Below are positions 49,576 to 57,635 of a stretch of DNA of 64,000 bases, one piece after another. Both the position numbers and the translations under genes were made by a program. Numbering within the stretch: the first letter of the stretch is position 1; every line of letters starts with the position of its first letter. The stretch is from Nitrospirota bacterium (GTDB taxonomy: Bacteria > Nitrospirota > Thermodesulfovibrionia > Thermodesulfovibrionales > JdFR-88): NCBI GenBank assembly GCA_021789935.1, contig JAJYIR010000011.1, positions 1 through 64,000 of the forward strand. The letters are read 5' to 3'. A model generated the notes under the pieces. The model saw only the letters and a list, made by a program, of their open reading frames with translations. It was not told where the DNA came from and did not search any database.

Positions 49576-50626
49576 GGCCGCCTCCTTCCAGGTGTCCGAA
49601 TATTTCAAGAACTGAAATAAAAATGGCCAGTGTCAGAGGCCCAAGGACGAGCCCTATGATTCCGAAGAACTCCACTCCGCCCAGAACGCTGAAAAATATG
49701 AGAAGCGTGTTCATTTTTGTCTTGCCGCCTATGATAAACGGCCTTAAAAAATAGTCCACGAGCATGCTTATAAGAAATACTCCGACCAAAAGGAGCGTAA
49801 GCCCCTTAAGCGGATGCCCGGCAAGGAAAAAATAGATGGAGCCGGGAAGCCAGACTCCCGCAGTCCCTACAATCGGCACAAAGGAGGCTATAAACGTCAA
49901 GGCCCCCCAGAAGACGGGAGAGGAAACACCAAGAGCCAGGAACGTAACGCCGCCGATCAATCCCTGAATGATGGCCACCAGCACGCCTCCGAAGATGGTC
50001 GAAACCACCATGTCCTTTGCCTGCCCGATCAACCTGTTTTTATGCTTTTCAGGGAATGGCAGATAGTCTTTTATCCTGTTTATGTAGTCAGGCCCGTCCT
50101 TGAGGAAAAAGAAAATGGTGAACATCATCAACACGAAATCGAAGATCACAGTGAGGATGTTTTTTGCGCCTATTGACAGATCCTCCAGGAGATGCGCCCT
50201 CAGGCCCGCAAGCCACCGGCCCACTATCTCCTCAATGCTGGTATTGTTGGCCTCCAGAACAGGCCTTAAATGGGCCACTATCCACTGCACCGCCGGGTGG
50301 GAGAGCACCTGCTGAAGATTTATCTGCCCTTTTTCAAACTGCTGGACGAGCTGCCCCAATTCCAGGACAAGCACATACCCCATCGAGGATATGGGCCCAA
50401 AGATGACAAGGGCCACCACCAAAAGGGTGGCCAGTGAGGCAAGGGATTTTATCCTGAACCACTTAAGACAAATGACGTAAACAGGATAGAAGATTATGGA
50501 AAACACTGTTGCCCATGCTATGGGGCCCAGGAAAGGGGCGATTATCTCATACGTGAGATACCCCATGACGCCTATAAAAAACAGTACCACTATAAAGAAA
50601 ATGACCCGGTTGTCTTTACTGTCCAT
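49562..50626 (-). CDS. AI-2E family transporter (PerM/UPF0118)
   Basis: This 354-residue membrane protein has about eight helices. Conserved segments are FIGVMGYLTYEIIAPFLGPIAWATVFSIIFYPVY and PVFWGALTFIASFVPIVGTAGVWLPGSIYFF, typical of the family. Members export small molecules or ions (autoinducer-2 in one case, Na+/H+ exchange in others); the substrate here is unknown. Its ATG overlaps the stop of the amidotransferase gene (TAATG). Confidence 0.88.
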   Translation of the reverse strand: MDSKDNRVIFFIVVLFFIGVMGYLTYEIIAPFLGPIAWATVFSIIFYPVYVICLKWFRIKSLASLATLLVVALVIFGPISSMGYVLVLELGQLVQQFEKGQINLQQVLSHPAVQWIVAHLRPVLEANNTSIEEIVGRWLAGLRAHLLEDLSIGAKNILTVIFDFVLMMFTIFFFLKDGPDYINRIKDYLPFPEKHKNRLIGQAKDMVVSTIFGGVLVAIIQGLIGGVTFLALGVSSPVFWGALTFIASFVPIVGTAGVWLPGSIYFFLAGHPLKGLTLLLVGVFLISMLVDYFLRPFIIGGKTKMNTLLIFFSVLGGVEFFGIIGLVLGPLTLAIFISVLEIFGHLEGGGHAES

Positions 50627-51375
50627 TATAATCTTCCCTGTTTTCCGGTTTTGTCTTCCTGCTTCCTGGCCGCCTTTATGAAAGAGCTGAATATTTTTTC
50701 AGCAACGGGATCTCCGGCCATGCGCTCCGGATGCCATTGCACACCGGCAAAAAAACTGAGCTCCGTCGAGCATAAAGCCTCTACCAGCCCATCCTCAGAG
50801 CGCGCCACCGGGCAAAGAGCCCTTGCGGGCCTGCTTACTCCCTGATGATGGCTGCTGTTTACCATAAAACGCCCGGCAGGAAGAGGGCCTGCCCCCGTAA
50901 TTATTATTTCATGCGGGCCCCGCCGGTGCTCCACGGCTTCCCGTCGGGGTCCTGCCGCCGGAAGAGATCCGCCAAGATCGGTCTCCAGGTCCTGATAAAG
51001 ACTTCCTCCAAGGGCCACATTGATAAGCTGCATTCCGTAACATATGCCCAGAAGAGGTATGTTTTGATGAAAGGCAGACCTTACGAGGTATATCTCAAAA
51101 TCAGTCCTCCGGGATGAGACGACTTCCATTGAGACCCTCTCCTTTTCCCCATAATAAGAGGGCGCGATGTCGTCACCGCCCGGCACCATTATCCCGTCCA
51201 GAAATCCCAATACCTCCCGCGGACTGCCTGAGACTGGAACGGCCACGGGCACGCCTCCAGCCTTCAAAACCGCCAGGGCATACTCCTCTTTAAGAAAGGG
51301 CCGCTTCCCGTCTGGACAACACCCCGGGCCGGAGGTTATCCCGATAACCGGTCCTCTTTTTAAATACTTGGTCAT
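50626..51375 (-). CDS. Class I glutamine amidotransferase-like gamma-glutamyl hydrolase (PuuD/C26)
   Basis: The 249-residue protein has IMVPGGDDIAPSYYG, the nucleophile in LLGICYGMQLINVALGG, VNSSHHQGV and the QWHPER catalytic His. It belongs to the peptidase C26 group that includes PuuD, which hydrolyses gamma-glutamyl-GABA in putrescine breakdown. No other Puu genes are nearby, so the substrate may differ. It is translationally coupled to the downstream AI-2E-type permease gene. Confidence 0.87.
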   Translation of the reverse strand: MTKYLKRGPVIGITSGPGCCPDGKRPFLKEEYALAVLKAGGVPVAVPVSGSPREVLGFLDGIMVPGGDDIAPSYYGEKERVSMEVVSSRRTDFEIYLVRSAFHQNIPLLGICYGMQLINVALGGSLYQDLETDLGGSLPAAGPRREAVEHRRGPHEIIITGAGPLPAGRFMVNSSHHQGVSRPARALCPVARSEDGLVEALCSTELSFFAGVQWHPERMAGDPVAEKIFSSFIKAARKQEDKTGKQGRL

Positions 51376-51416
51376 TCCAGTGTCTGTCTCTAATACTTCT
51401 TTACACTTTTTCAGGC

Positions 51417-51483
51417 TGTCATTCCGGCTTGTCCGTAATCTTTTCCCTTTAAAAGAAGGATTCCCGGCGTTGCGGGAATGACA
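51417..51483. repeat. REP-like inverted repeat element
   Basis: TGTCATTCCGG (51417-51427) and CGGGAATGACA (51473-51483) form near-complementary ends of a 67-bp element between the amidotransferase start and the D-aminoacylase stop. GGAATGACA-type ends are common in dispersed short repeats of many environmental bacteria. No other full copy was found in the window. Confidence 0.55.
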
Positions 51484-51563
51484 AACAAAGCAAAGTTATT
51501 TATGAAACAGGACATTGGTACTGGCCCTTTGATATCGCGTCCCCAGGGGAAAAAACAAAAAAC

Positions 51564-53156
51564 TTATTTACCTTTCCTTAATATCCTGCCGGGCCGTCTT
51601 CCCGTAAGCATGCCTCCCGTTATGACCGCCTCGCCGTTTACGAGGAGATGCTCCACCCCCTGCGCCTTTAGAAAAGGCTCCTCAAAGGTGGCGGTGTCCG
51701 CCAGCCGCCCCGGGTCCATGACAGCTATATCGGCGGCAAAGCCTTCCTTTATCATTCCCCTTCCGGAAAGTCCGAAAGTGTCCGCGGGAAGTGAGGTTAT
51801 CTTTCTTATCGCTTCTTCCATGCTCATCAGCTTCTCTTCAATTGTATACCTTTTCAGGAAGCGGGGGAAGGTTCCAAAGGACCTTGGATGGGGCTTACCC
51901 TTTGCGCTGGGCCCTGAAAGTGAACGCGCTGAACTGTCGGAACCCACCATCACCCATGGCAGTCTGTAGAGGCTCCGCAGATTGTCCTCCTTCATGCTGT
52001 GGAATATGGCCTGCACCCGGACCTCGCCCCTGACAAGGATGTGAAAAAGCGTCTCAAGCGGAGGTTTTCCAAGCACCAGGGCTATCCCGTCCAGGTTTTT
52101 CCCCTCCATCCATTTATCTGCCTGATTAGGGGTGGAGGCTACATATACGCTTTCCCAATACAGGGAATCTTTTTGTATCTCTCCGGAAATTTTCTCGAGT
52201 GTCACGGGGTCCTTGAGCCTGGCAAGCTCCGCCAGCGCCCCACCCTCGTACGCCCATACGGGCAGTATCGTGTCCAGGTCGGTTGACGCGGCGGTATAGG
52301 GATAACGGTCCGCAGAAGCCTTCAGCCCGGAGGCCCTGGCTTCTTCAATCGTTCCTATCGCTTCCGATATCTTGCCCCAGTTCCTCCGGCCGGCGGTTTT
52401 CATATGGGAAACCTGCAGGCGCCCCGCCGCCCTGCCGATGGTTATGGCCTCCCGGAGCGCCTCGATAAGTTCGTCTCCCTCGCTCCTCATATGGGTGGCG
52501 TAAATGAAATTTTCCGAGTTTGACGCCCTTCTGCCGGCCTGGGCCAGCTTTACAAGCTCTTCAGTGCGGCTGTACGCCCCAGGCGGATAAATGAGGCCGG
52601 TGGAAAGCCCAATGGCCCCTGCCCGCAGGGATTCCTCAAGGTGGGCGGCCATGGCGTTCAGTTCTTCATGCGATGGTTCGCGGTTGTCGTAGCCCATGAC
52701 GGATGCCCTCAGATTGCCATGACCCGCAAGGGTGGCAAAATTCATGATTAGGCCGCGCTTTTCGAGTATGTCCAGGTATTGCCCCATACTCTCCCACCTC
52801 TCCGTTATCCCATATTCGACAAGATCGCTTTCCCTCTGCTGTCTGGCCGAGCCTGCGATCGGACCTCCGGAAAGGCCGCAGTTGCCGTTGATCTCGGAGG
52901 TGACCCCCTGGAAAAGCTTTCCCTCCGCAGCCATAGGGTCCGCAAGGAGAGTAAAATCGGAATGGCTGTGAGTGTCTATGAACCCTGGCGAGACATAAAA
53001 CCCTTTTGCGTCGATCACGGATGCGGCGTCTTCCCTGCGGGCCCTGCCCACGGACAATATGCGTCCACCCGAGACGCTTACGTCCGTTTCTACCGGCGGC
53101 CCTCCGCTTCCGTCAAAAACAGTCCCGCCGGATATGATGATGTCGAATTTTTTCAT
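51564..53156 (-). CDS. N-acyl-D-amino-acid deacylase family amidohydrolase
   Basis: The 530-residue protein has DIIISGGTVFDGSGGPP, the metal-binding FIDTHSHSD, GNCGLSG (the Cys ligand of D-aminoacylases), RLQVSHMKTAG and VMVGSDSSA. The family hydrolyses N-acyl-D-amino acids or related amides with zinc. No signal peptide, so cytoplasmic; perhaps it salvages D-amino-acid derivatives from peptidoglycan, consistent with the neighbouring amidase gene (inference). Confidence 0.88.
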   Translation of the reverse strand: MKKFDIIISGGTVFDGSGGPPVETDVSVSGGRILSVGRARREDAASVIDAKGFYVSPGFIDTHSHSDFTLLADPMAAEGKLFQGVTSEINGNCGLSGGPIAGSARQQRESDLVEYGITERWESMGQYLDILEKRGLIMNFATLAGHGNLRASVMGYDNREPSHEELNAMAAHLEESLRAGAIGLSTGLIYPPGAYSRTEELVKLAQAGRRASNSENFIYATHMRSEGDELIEALREAITIGRAAGRLQVSHMKTAGRRNWGKISEAIGTIEEARASGLKASADRYPYTAASTDLDTILPVWAYEGGALAELARLKDPVTLEKISGEIQKDSLYWESVYVASTPNQADKWMEGKNLDGIALVLGKPPLETLFHILVRGEVRVQAIFHSMKEDNLRSLYRLPWVMVGSDSSARSLSGPSAKGKPHPRSFGTFPRFLKRYTIEEKLMSMEEAIRKITSLPADTFGLSGRGMIKEGFAADIAVMDPGRLADTATFEEPFLKAQGVEHLLVNGEAVITGGMLTGRRPGRILRKGK

Positions 53157-53227
53157 AGAGGCAGTTCCCGCATCAGCAGCCTGGCCGGGTCCCGGACATC
53201 AGGACCGTTCCGTACCCATTTTTATTT

Positions 53228-54595
53228 TTATCTTTGCGCCATGGCGCGGAGTGCCCTCACAGGCACGCTTCTGAAATATCTTCCGATGCCCGCCGCTATG
53301 CCCTTTGCGACTTCATCAACATAAGAGCGCTCCTGGAGGAGCTGTTCGTCTTCAGTATTTGAGAGAAAGGAGGCCTCCACCAGCACAGCGGGCATCTTGT
53401 CTCCAACAAGCACGTAGAAAAGGGCCTCTTTTACGCCAAGGCCGGGCTCATTCGGATGGTAATCATGGACTTCGGAGCTTACGGAATTCTCGATATAGTT
53501 TGCGAGCCTTAAGGAACCGTCCCTTTTGTCCTCCAGCTGCAGAGAGGCAAGGATATAGTCAAGCTCCGTTCTGGCTTCCTTCTGCCTTTTCAGGGATATC
53601 TGGTTTTCCCTGGCCGCCACCCTGTTTGCCTCGGCATCGTTTGTCCAATTGAGAAAATAGGTGGTTATGCCGCGCGTAGCGGAATCAGAGCTCCAGTTTA
53701 TGTGTATCGAGACGAAGATGTCCGCATGGACCCTGTTGGCAAGAAGCGTCCTGTTATCAAGGGTGATGAACTTGTCCTTGTCCCTCGTCAGGAAGACCTC
53801 ATAATGAGGGTCCTTTCTCAGGATGCCTGCAAGCCTTCTGGCTATGGCAAGCGTGTATTGCTTTTCGTGGTGGCCGTCATTGCCGCTTGTACCGGGGTCT
53901 TTCCCTCCGTGGCCGGGATCGATTACCACGCGCCATTTATTAAATGGAAACTGGCCGCCTTCTGCTTCCTCCACCGATTGATGTTCCTTAACGGCGGAAA
54001 CACCGGCCCGGACACTATTGTTAACGGCCGCAGGCAACGATTTTTTTGCGGATATTTCCGATTTTTCTTTTTCTTTTATGGGTCCGCTTCGGGAGGCTAG
54101 CTGGCCGTTTAAGGCATCCTTCCTTATCTTGCTGATCTGAACGGCGAGCTCTGAGGCGGACTGGCGGACATCCTGACTTCCTTTCCCGTTGAACCCCTCG
54201 GAGAAATCAAGCACAAGGCCTGATGTTTTTTTACCTGACGGTCTTGTTATGCTCACATTCGGGGCGCTTTTAAATTCAAAAACAACCCTTACGGTCCTGG
54301 GACCGAACTGAGAGACCCTTACAGCTTTTATGATGCCCTCGGGCCTTAGCCTCTTTTGCAAAAAAAAGCCTTTTCTCAGGCTTGAGCCCAGGATATCCAC
54401 GTAAACCCTCTGCGGGTTGGAAAGGTCATGCTCATCGAAATCCACCTTCCCGCTGGTCACAATGGCACATTGCGCATGCCCGGGGCCTGACGATACCCTG
54501 ATGTCATTGAGCTCGCAGCCGGTCGCAGGCTTAAAACCAAGAAAAAGCGTAAGTAAGAAAAGGATAACCGGAAAAAATAAGGTCCGCCCCTTCAT
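53228..54595 (-). CDS. N-acetylmuramoyl-L-alanine amidase with AMIN domain (AmiC-like)
   Basis: The 455-residue protein has a signal peptide, an AMIN domain (IRVSSGPGHAQCAIVTSGKVDF; RVSQFGPRTVRVVFEFK), a linker, and an Amidase_3 domain with VVIDPGHGGKDPG (zinc His), FVSIHINWS and AVLVEASFLSNTED (catalytic Glu). It cleaves the stem peptide from peptidoglycan in the periplasm, typically during cell separation. The ATG overlaps the stop of the NifU-C gene (ATGA). Confidence 0.93.
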   Translation of the reverse strand: MKGRTLFFPVILFLLTLFLGFKPATGCELNDIRVSSGPGHAQCAIVTSGKVDFDEHDLSNPQRVYVDILGSSLRKGFFLQKRLRPEGIIKAVRVSQFGPRTVRVVFEFKSAPNVSITRPSGKKTSGLVLDFSEGFNGKGSQDVRQSASELAVQISKIRKDALNGQLASRSGPIKEKEKSEISAKKSLPAAVNNSVRAGVSAVKEHQSVEEAEGGQFPFNKWRVVIDPGHGGKDPGTSGNDGHHEKQYTLAIARRLAGILRKDPHYEVFLTRDKDKFITLDNRTLLANRVHADIFVSIHINWSSDSATRGITTYFLNWTNDAEANRVAARENQISLKRQKEARTELDYILASLQLEDKRDGSLRLANYIENSVSSEVHDYHPNEPGLGVKEALFYVLVGDKMPAVLVEASFLSNTEDEQLLQERSYVDEVAKGIAAGIGRYFRSVPVRALRAMAQR

Positions 54596-54825
54596 ACTGC
54601 CTTCACTTGGGATATCTCCGGCAGTTCCTTTTTAATTGTGGACTCCACCCAGTTTTTCATTGTAAGCATGGACATCGGACACCCTTCGCATGCCCCCTTC
54701 AGCCTTACGTATATGACACCGTCTTTTATATCAATCAGCTCAATGTCCCCGCCTTCGGATTTCAGCCCCCGGCGTATTTTCTCAAGCGTTGCTTCAAGTT
54801 TGTCCCTTAACGTGCTGTTTTCCAT
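54592..54825 (-). CDS. NifU C-terminal-domain Fe-S scaffold protein
   Basis: The 77-residue protein is the stand-alone NifU-C/Nfu fold: LRDKLEATLEKIRRGLKSEGGDIELIDI and the cluster-binding GACEGCPMS (CxxC). Dimers carry a [4Fe-4S] cluster between subunits and pass it to target proteins. The gene is coupled (ATGA) to the amidase downstream. An AT-rich upstream region carries TTGCAA and TAACAT with a 17-base spacer, a plausible promoter. Confidence 0.92.
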   Translation of the reverse strand: MENSTLRDKLEATLEKIRRGLKSEGGDIELIDIKDGVIYVRLKGACEGCPMSMLTMKNWVESTIKKELPEISQVKAV

Positions 54826-54984
54826 ATATATTTAACAAGATGTTAAAAAATAATATTAATTTTTGCAAGTAAAAAATGTATAGTGGGCCTACCCCGGAGG
54901 GCAAACGAACAAATCCCGCCGATCAAATCATCCTTGCATTCGAGATTAAGCAGGGAATTTCGGAATATTGCGCGAGGGTTTTTT

Positions 54985-56430
54985 TTATCCTTTCACCACG
55001 CCCATAGGCAAAAGCCTGGCCACTTTCGTCGAAAGCCCGGCCCCTTGTACCACATCCACCACGTTTGAAATATCCTTGTAGGCCTCCGGCATCTCCTCGG
55101 CAAGCGTCTGCTTTCCGGCCGACATCACGATTATTCCCCTGTCTTCAAGCTCCCTGTAAATGGACCTGCCTCTTGCCCGCCTCAAGGCCTCATGCCTTGA
55201 AAGCACTCTGCCAGCCCCGTGGCACGTAGAACCCCAGGTCTCTTCCATGGCCCTTTGAGTGCCCAGCAGGACGAAAGAGGCCCGCCCCATGTCCCCAGGC
55301 ACAAGCACGGGCTGGCCGGTCTCTTTATAAATGCCGGGAAGCTCCGGATGGCCCGGAGGGAAGGCCCTGGTGGCCCCTTTCCTGTGCACGGCCAGTTTCA
55401 TCATCCGTCCGTCCACCATATGGTCTTCCATCTTTGCCACGTTATGGGCCACGTCGTAAACCATCTCCATCCCGAGGTCCTTTGGCCCCATGCCCATCAC
55501 CCTCATAAAGGCCTCTCTGGTCCAGTGCATTATTGCATGCCGGTTGGCCCATGCATAATTTGCCGCAGCCCGCATCGCCCCAAGATAGTCCCTGGCCTCC
55601 CTGGAATTCATTGGGGCGCAGGCAAGCTCCCTGTCAGGCAGAATTATCCCGTATTTTTTTACGGCCTGTTCCATCACTTCCAGGAAATCCGTGCATACCT
55701 GATGCCCAAAACCCCTGGATCCCGTATGTATCATGACAGTGACCTGCCCCTGAAAAAGTCCCAGTTTGGCTGCCGCCTGTTCGTCATATATTTCGTCTAC
55801 TTTTTGTATTTCCAGAAAATGGTTCCCGCTGCCCAGGGACCCTATTTGCGAGTGGCCCCTTTCACGCGCCTTCATGCTTACCAGGGAAGGATCGGCGCCC
55901 TCCATCGACCCTCCGGACTCGGTCCGCTCCAGGTCCGCAAGACTGCCCATTCCCTTGCTGACGGCCCAGCGCGCGCCCAGGGCCATGACCTTCTCAAGCT
56001 CTTCCCGGTCAAGGCGGAGCTTGCCCTTGGAACCCACTCCTGAGGGCACCTCATCGTACAAAACCCCCAAAAGCTCCCTGAGCCTGGGGGCAACCGTGCC
56101 AGCCTTGAGATTGCTCTTTAAAAGCCTCACGCCGCAGTTTATGTCATAGCCCACGCCGCCCGGAGAGATAACACCGTCCTGCTGGCCGAAGGCGGCCACC
56201 CCGCCTATCGCAAACCCGTATCCCATGTGGATGTCGGGCATGGCGAGAGAGGCTTTTACTATCCCCGGCAGCGTCGCGACATTTGCCACCTGTTTTATCG
56301 CCCTCTCCTCAAGCCCCTCGCCCAACACTGCATCAAGATAGATAACGCCCGGCACCCTCATCCCCGGGACCCAGGTATCCGGTATCCCGATCCGGAATTC
56401 GTCTATTCTTTTTAGTGTTTGGACAGCCAT
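54985..56430 (-). CDS. rtcB: RNA-splicing ligase RtcB
   Basis: The 481-residue protein has AMPDIHMGYGFAIGGVAAF, GGVGYDINCGVRLL (Mn-binding Cys), HTGSRGFGHQVC, MNSREARDYLGAM and SSTCHGAGRVLSR-like WGSTCHGAGRVLS with the nucleotidyl His region. RtcB joins 2',3'-cyclic-phosphate and 5'-OH RNA ends using GTP and Mn, in tRNA or RNA repair. The ATG at 56430 follows AGAGGG; longer frames upstream are not conserved. The archease gene follows on the upstream side with the same direction. Confidence 0.95.
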   Translation of the reverse strand: MAVQTLKRIDEFRIGIPDTWVPGMRVPGVIYLDAVLGEGLEERAIKQVANVATLPGIVKASLAMPDIHMGYGFAIGGVAAFGQQDGVISPGGVGYDINCGVRLLKSNLKAGTVAPRLRELLGVLYDEVPSGVGSKGKLRLDREELEKVMALGARWAVSKGMGSLADLERTESGGSMEGADPSLVSMKARERGHSQIGSLGSGNHFLEIQKVDEIYDEQAAAKLGLFQGQVTVMIHTGSRGFGHQVCTDFLEVMEQAVKKYGIILPDRELACAPMNSREARDYLGAMRAAANYAWANRHAIMHWTREAFMRVMGMGPKDLGMEMVYDVAHNVAKMEDHMVDGRMMKLAVHRKGATRAFPPGHPELPGIYKETGQPVLVPGDMGRASFVLLGTQRAMEETWGSTCHGAGRVLSRHEALRRARGRSIYRELEDRGIIVMSAGKQTLAEEMPEAYKDISNVVDVVQGAGLSTKVARLLPMGVVKG

Positions 56431-56545
56431 TTCAGCCCTCTTCCGGGGTCTCGAATGTAAGGATTCCCCGCTTGCCCGTGTTCGCTGGCTTACCCTCCGG
56501 GATACGCTCACTATCCATTTTTAGCCCTCATATCTCTTTTGTTTC

Positions 56546-56974
56546 TCAGGTATCGAATATTACATCAAGGCTCCAGAGTCCGTCTTTTTTTTCGACCGCC
56601 AGTCCGTGATAGGTTGCCGCCTTTATAAGAAGACCCCTTGAATGCCTGCCTGGATCGAACTCCTCCCCGTAAACATCTGCCTTTAAGCTTCCCCTGCCGT
56701 TATTTTCCATCTCCATCTGCTTTATTTCCACCCGTTTGCCTATGAACCCGTACGCGTCAAAATGAAATACAAGCTCATTCAGAAAACCAACCAGGAGACC
56801 CTCCGGGCTTTCACTCCCGGCTGACACCTGGACAATCCGGTCCTCCCTCACTCCGCCAAGGTCGGTTATGAGACTGTACATGCCGGTTGCCGCAGCCTCG
56901 AAGGCCTCCCTGAGGCTTGCGCCCGCGGCCCTGATACCCGCGTCTCCGGATATGTCCAGCATCTCGTAATTCAT
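56546..56974 (-). CDS. Archease, RtcB activator
   Basis: This 142-residue protein begins MNYEMLDISGDAGIRAAGASLREAFEAAATGMYSLI, matching archease (the Asp that binds metal appears in ISGDAG) and later FHFDAYGFIGKRVEI, KADVYGEEFD and EVKAATYH-like LIKAATYHGLAV. Archease speeds guanylylation and turnover of RtcB. It lies 115 bp upstream of rtcB in the same direction, so the two form one unit. Confidence 0.9.
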   Translation of the reverse strand: MNYEMLDISGDAGIRAAGASLREAFEAAATGMYSLITDLGGVREDRIVQVSAGSESPEGLLVGFLNELVFHFDAYGFIGKRVEIKQMEMENNGRGSLKADVYGEEFDPGRHSRGLLIKAATYHGLAVEKKDGLWSLDVIFDT

Positions 56975-57178
56975 ACGCCAAACCTATCATGCATCCAAAA
57001 CAGAGTCAAGAAATGACTATTTAAAAAAGGTTTACATAAAAAAGCCCTTGCTTTTTTATAGGTTTTATTAATAATTAAGTTAGATTGTTTCAACTTTGGT
57101 TAATAATAAAAACATGAGCGGAGGCAAAACGGCAGCACAATAAGACGGGGCAGCGCAAAATTCTTCCGGAGGGCAAAT

Positions 57179-57583
57179 TTGACATCTGATGACAGCCGCT
57201 TCGCCAAGCCGGGACGCAAAAGGTCCGAAAACAGAAAGATGTTCACCGAGCAGGTCAGCCTTATACAGCAGTCTGACACTCAATGCCTCGGGCCAAAAAG
57301 TGAAGACCAGTCAACCGAGTGCGTCACTGTAAACGCAAGCAATTCCGGAGTAAGCATTTACTCTGAAAAACCACTTCAGTCAGGCTCACGTTTCATCATT
57401 TATTCAGGCAAGATATGGGATGTCCCAAAGCATGGGATAGTAATGTGGTGCAGAAAGATCGCCTCTGGCCTTTACAGGGCCGGCATAATGCTGGATCAAA
57501 AAAAGACCGAACCGGCAGATGCCTTGTTATGCGCCGAAAAGGCTGAAATTTTTAAAGGGCCTGATAAGAAAAACCGGAAATAA
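57179..57583 (+). CDS. PilZ-domain protein
   Basis: This 134-residue protein carries an RxxxR element (RSENR) and, about 35 residues later, NASNSG fitting the (D/N)xSxxG part of the c-di-GMP-binding motif, then GVSIYSEKPLQSGSRFIIYSG and VMWCRKIASGLYRAGIML. Such proteins change activity on binding cyclic di-GMP, linking it to motility or polysaccharide output. The best start is a TTG at 57179 with CGGAGGG six bases upstream. The 204-bp AT-rich gap before it (56975-57178) has an AAAAAAGC/GCTTTTTT palindrome near 57040-57060 and probably divergent promoters. Confidence 0.72.
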   Translation: MTSDDSRFAKPGRKRSENRKMFTEQVSLIQQSDTQCLGPKSEDQSTECVTVNASNSGVSIYSEKPLQSGSRFIIYSGKIWDVPKHGIVMWCRKIASGLYRAGIMLDQKKTEPADALLCAEKAEIFKGPDKKNRK

Positions 57584-57635
57584 TCAGTGGTCCCTCACCC
57601 TTCACAAAAAGGAAGGGGCCAGGGGCGGGAGTGGT

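Noticed and set aside
53305-54100. Arg/Pro-rich rightward frames opposite the amidase gene
   Set aside because: They are shadows of the AMIN-amidase coding sequence, which has full catalytic motifs.
54879-54985. Plus-strand TATAGT box and T8 run suggesting a second small RNA
   Set aside because: The -35 element is poor, the possible terminator stem has only weak pairing, and the T-run is simply the A-run just after the rtcB stop on the other strand.
57113-57240. GGCAAA and GGGACGCAAA motifs resembling a GEMM (c-di-GMP) riboswitch before and within the PilZ gene
   Set aside because: The helix that should join the motifs is not complementary, and the second motif is explained as the coding sequence for the PilZ RxxxR region.
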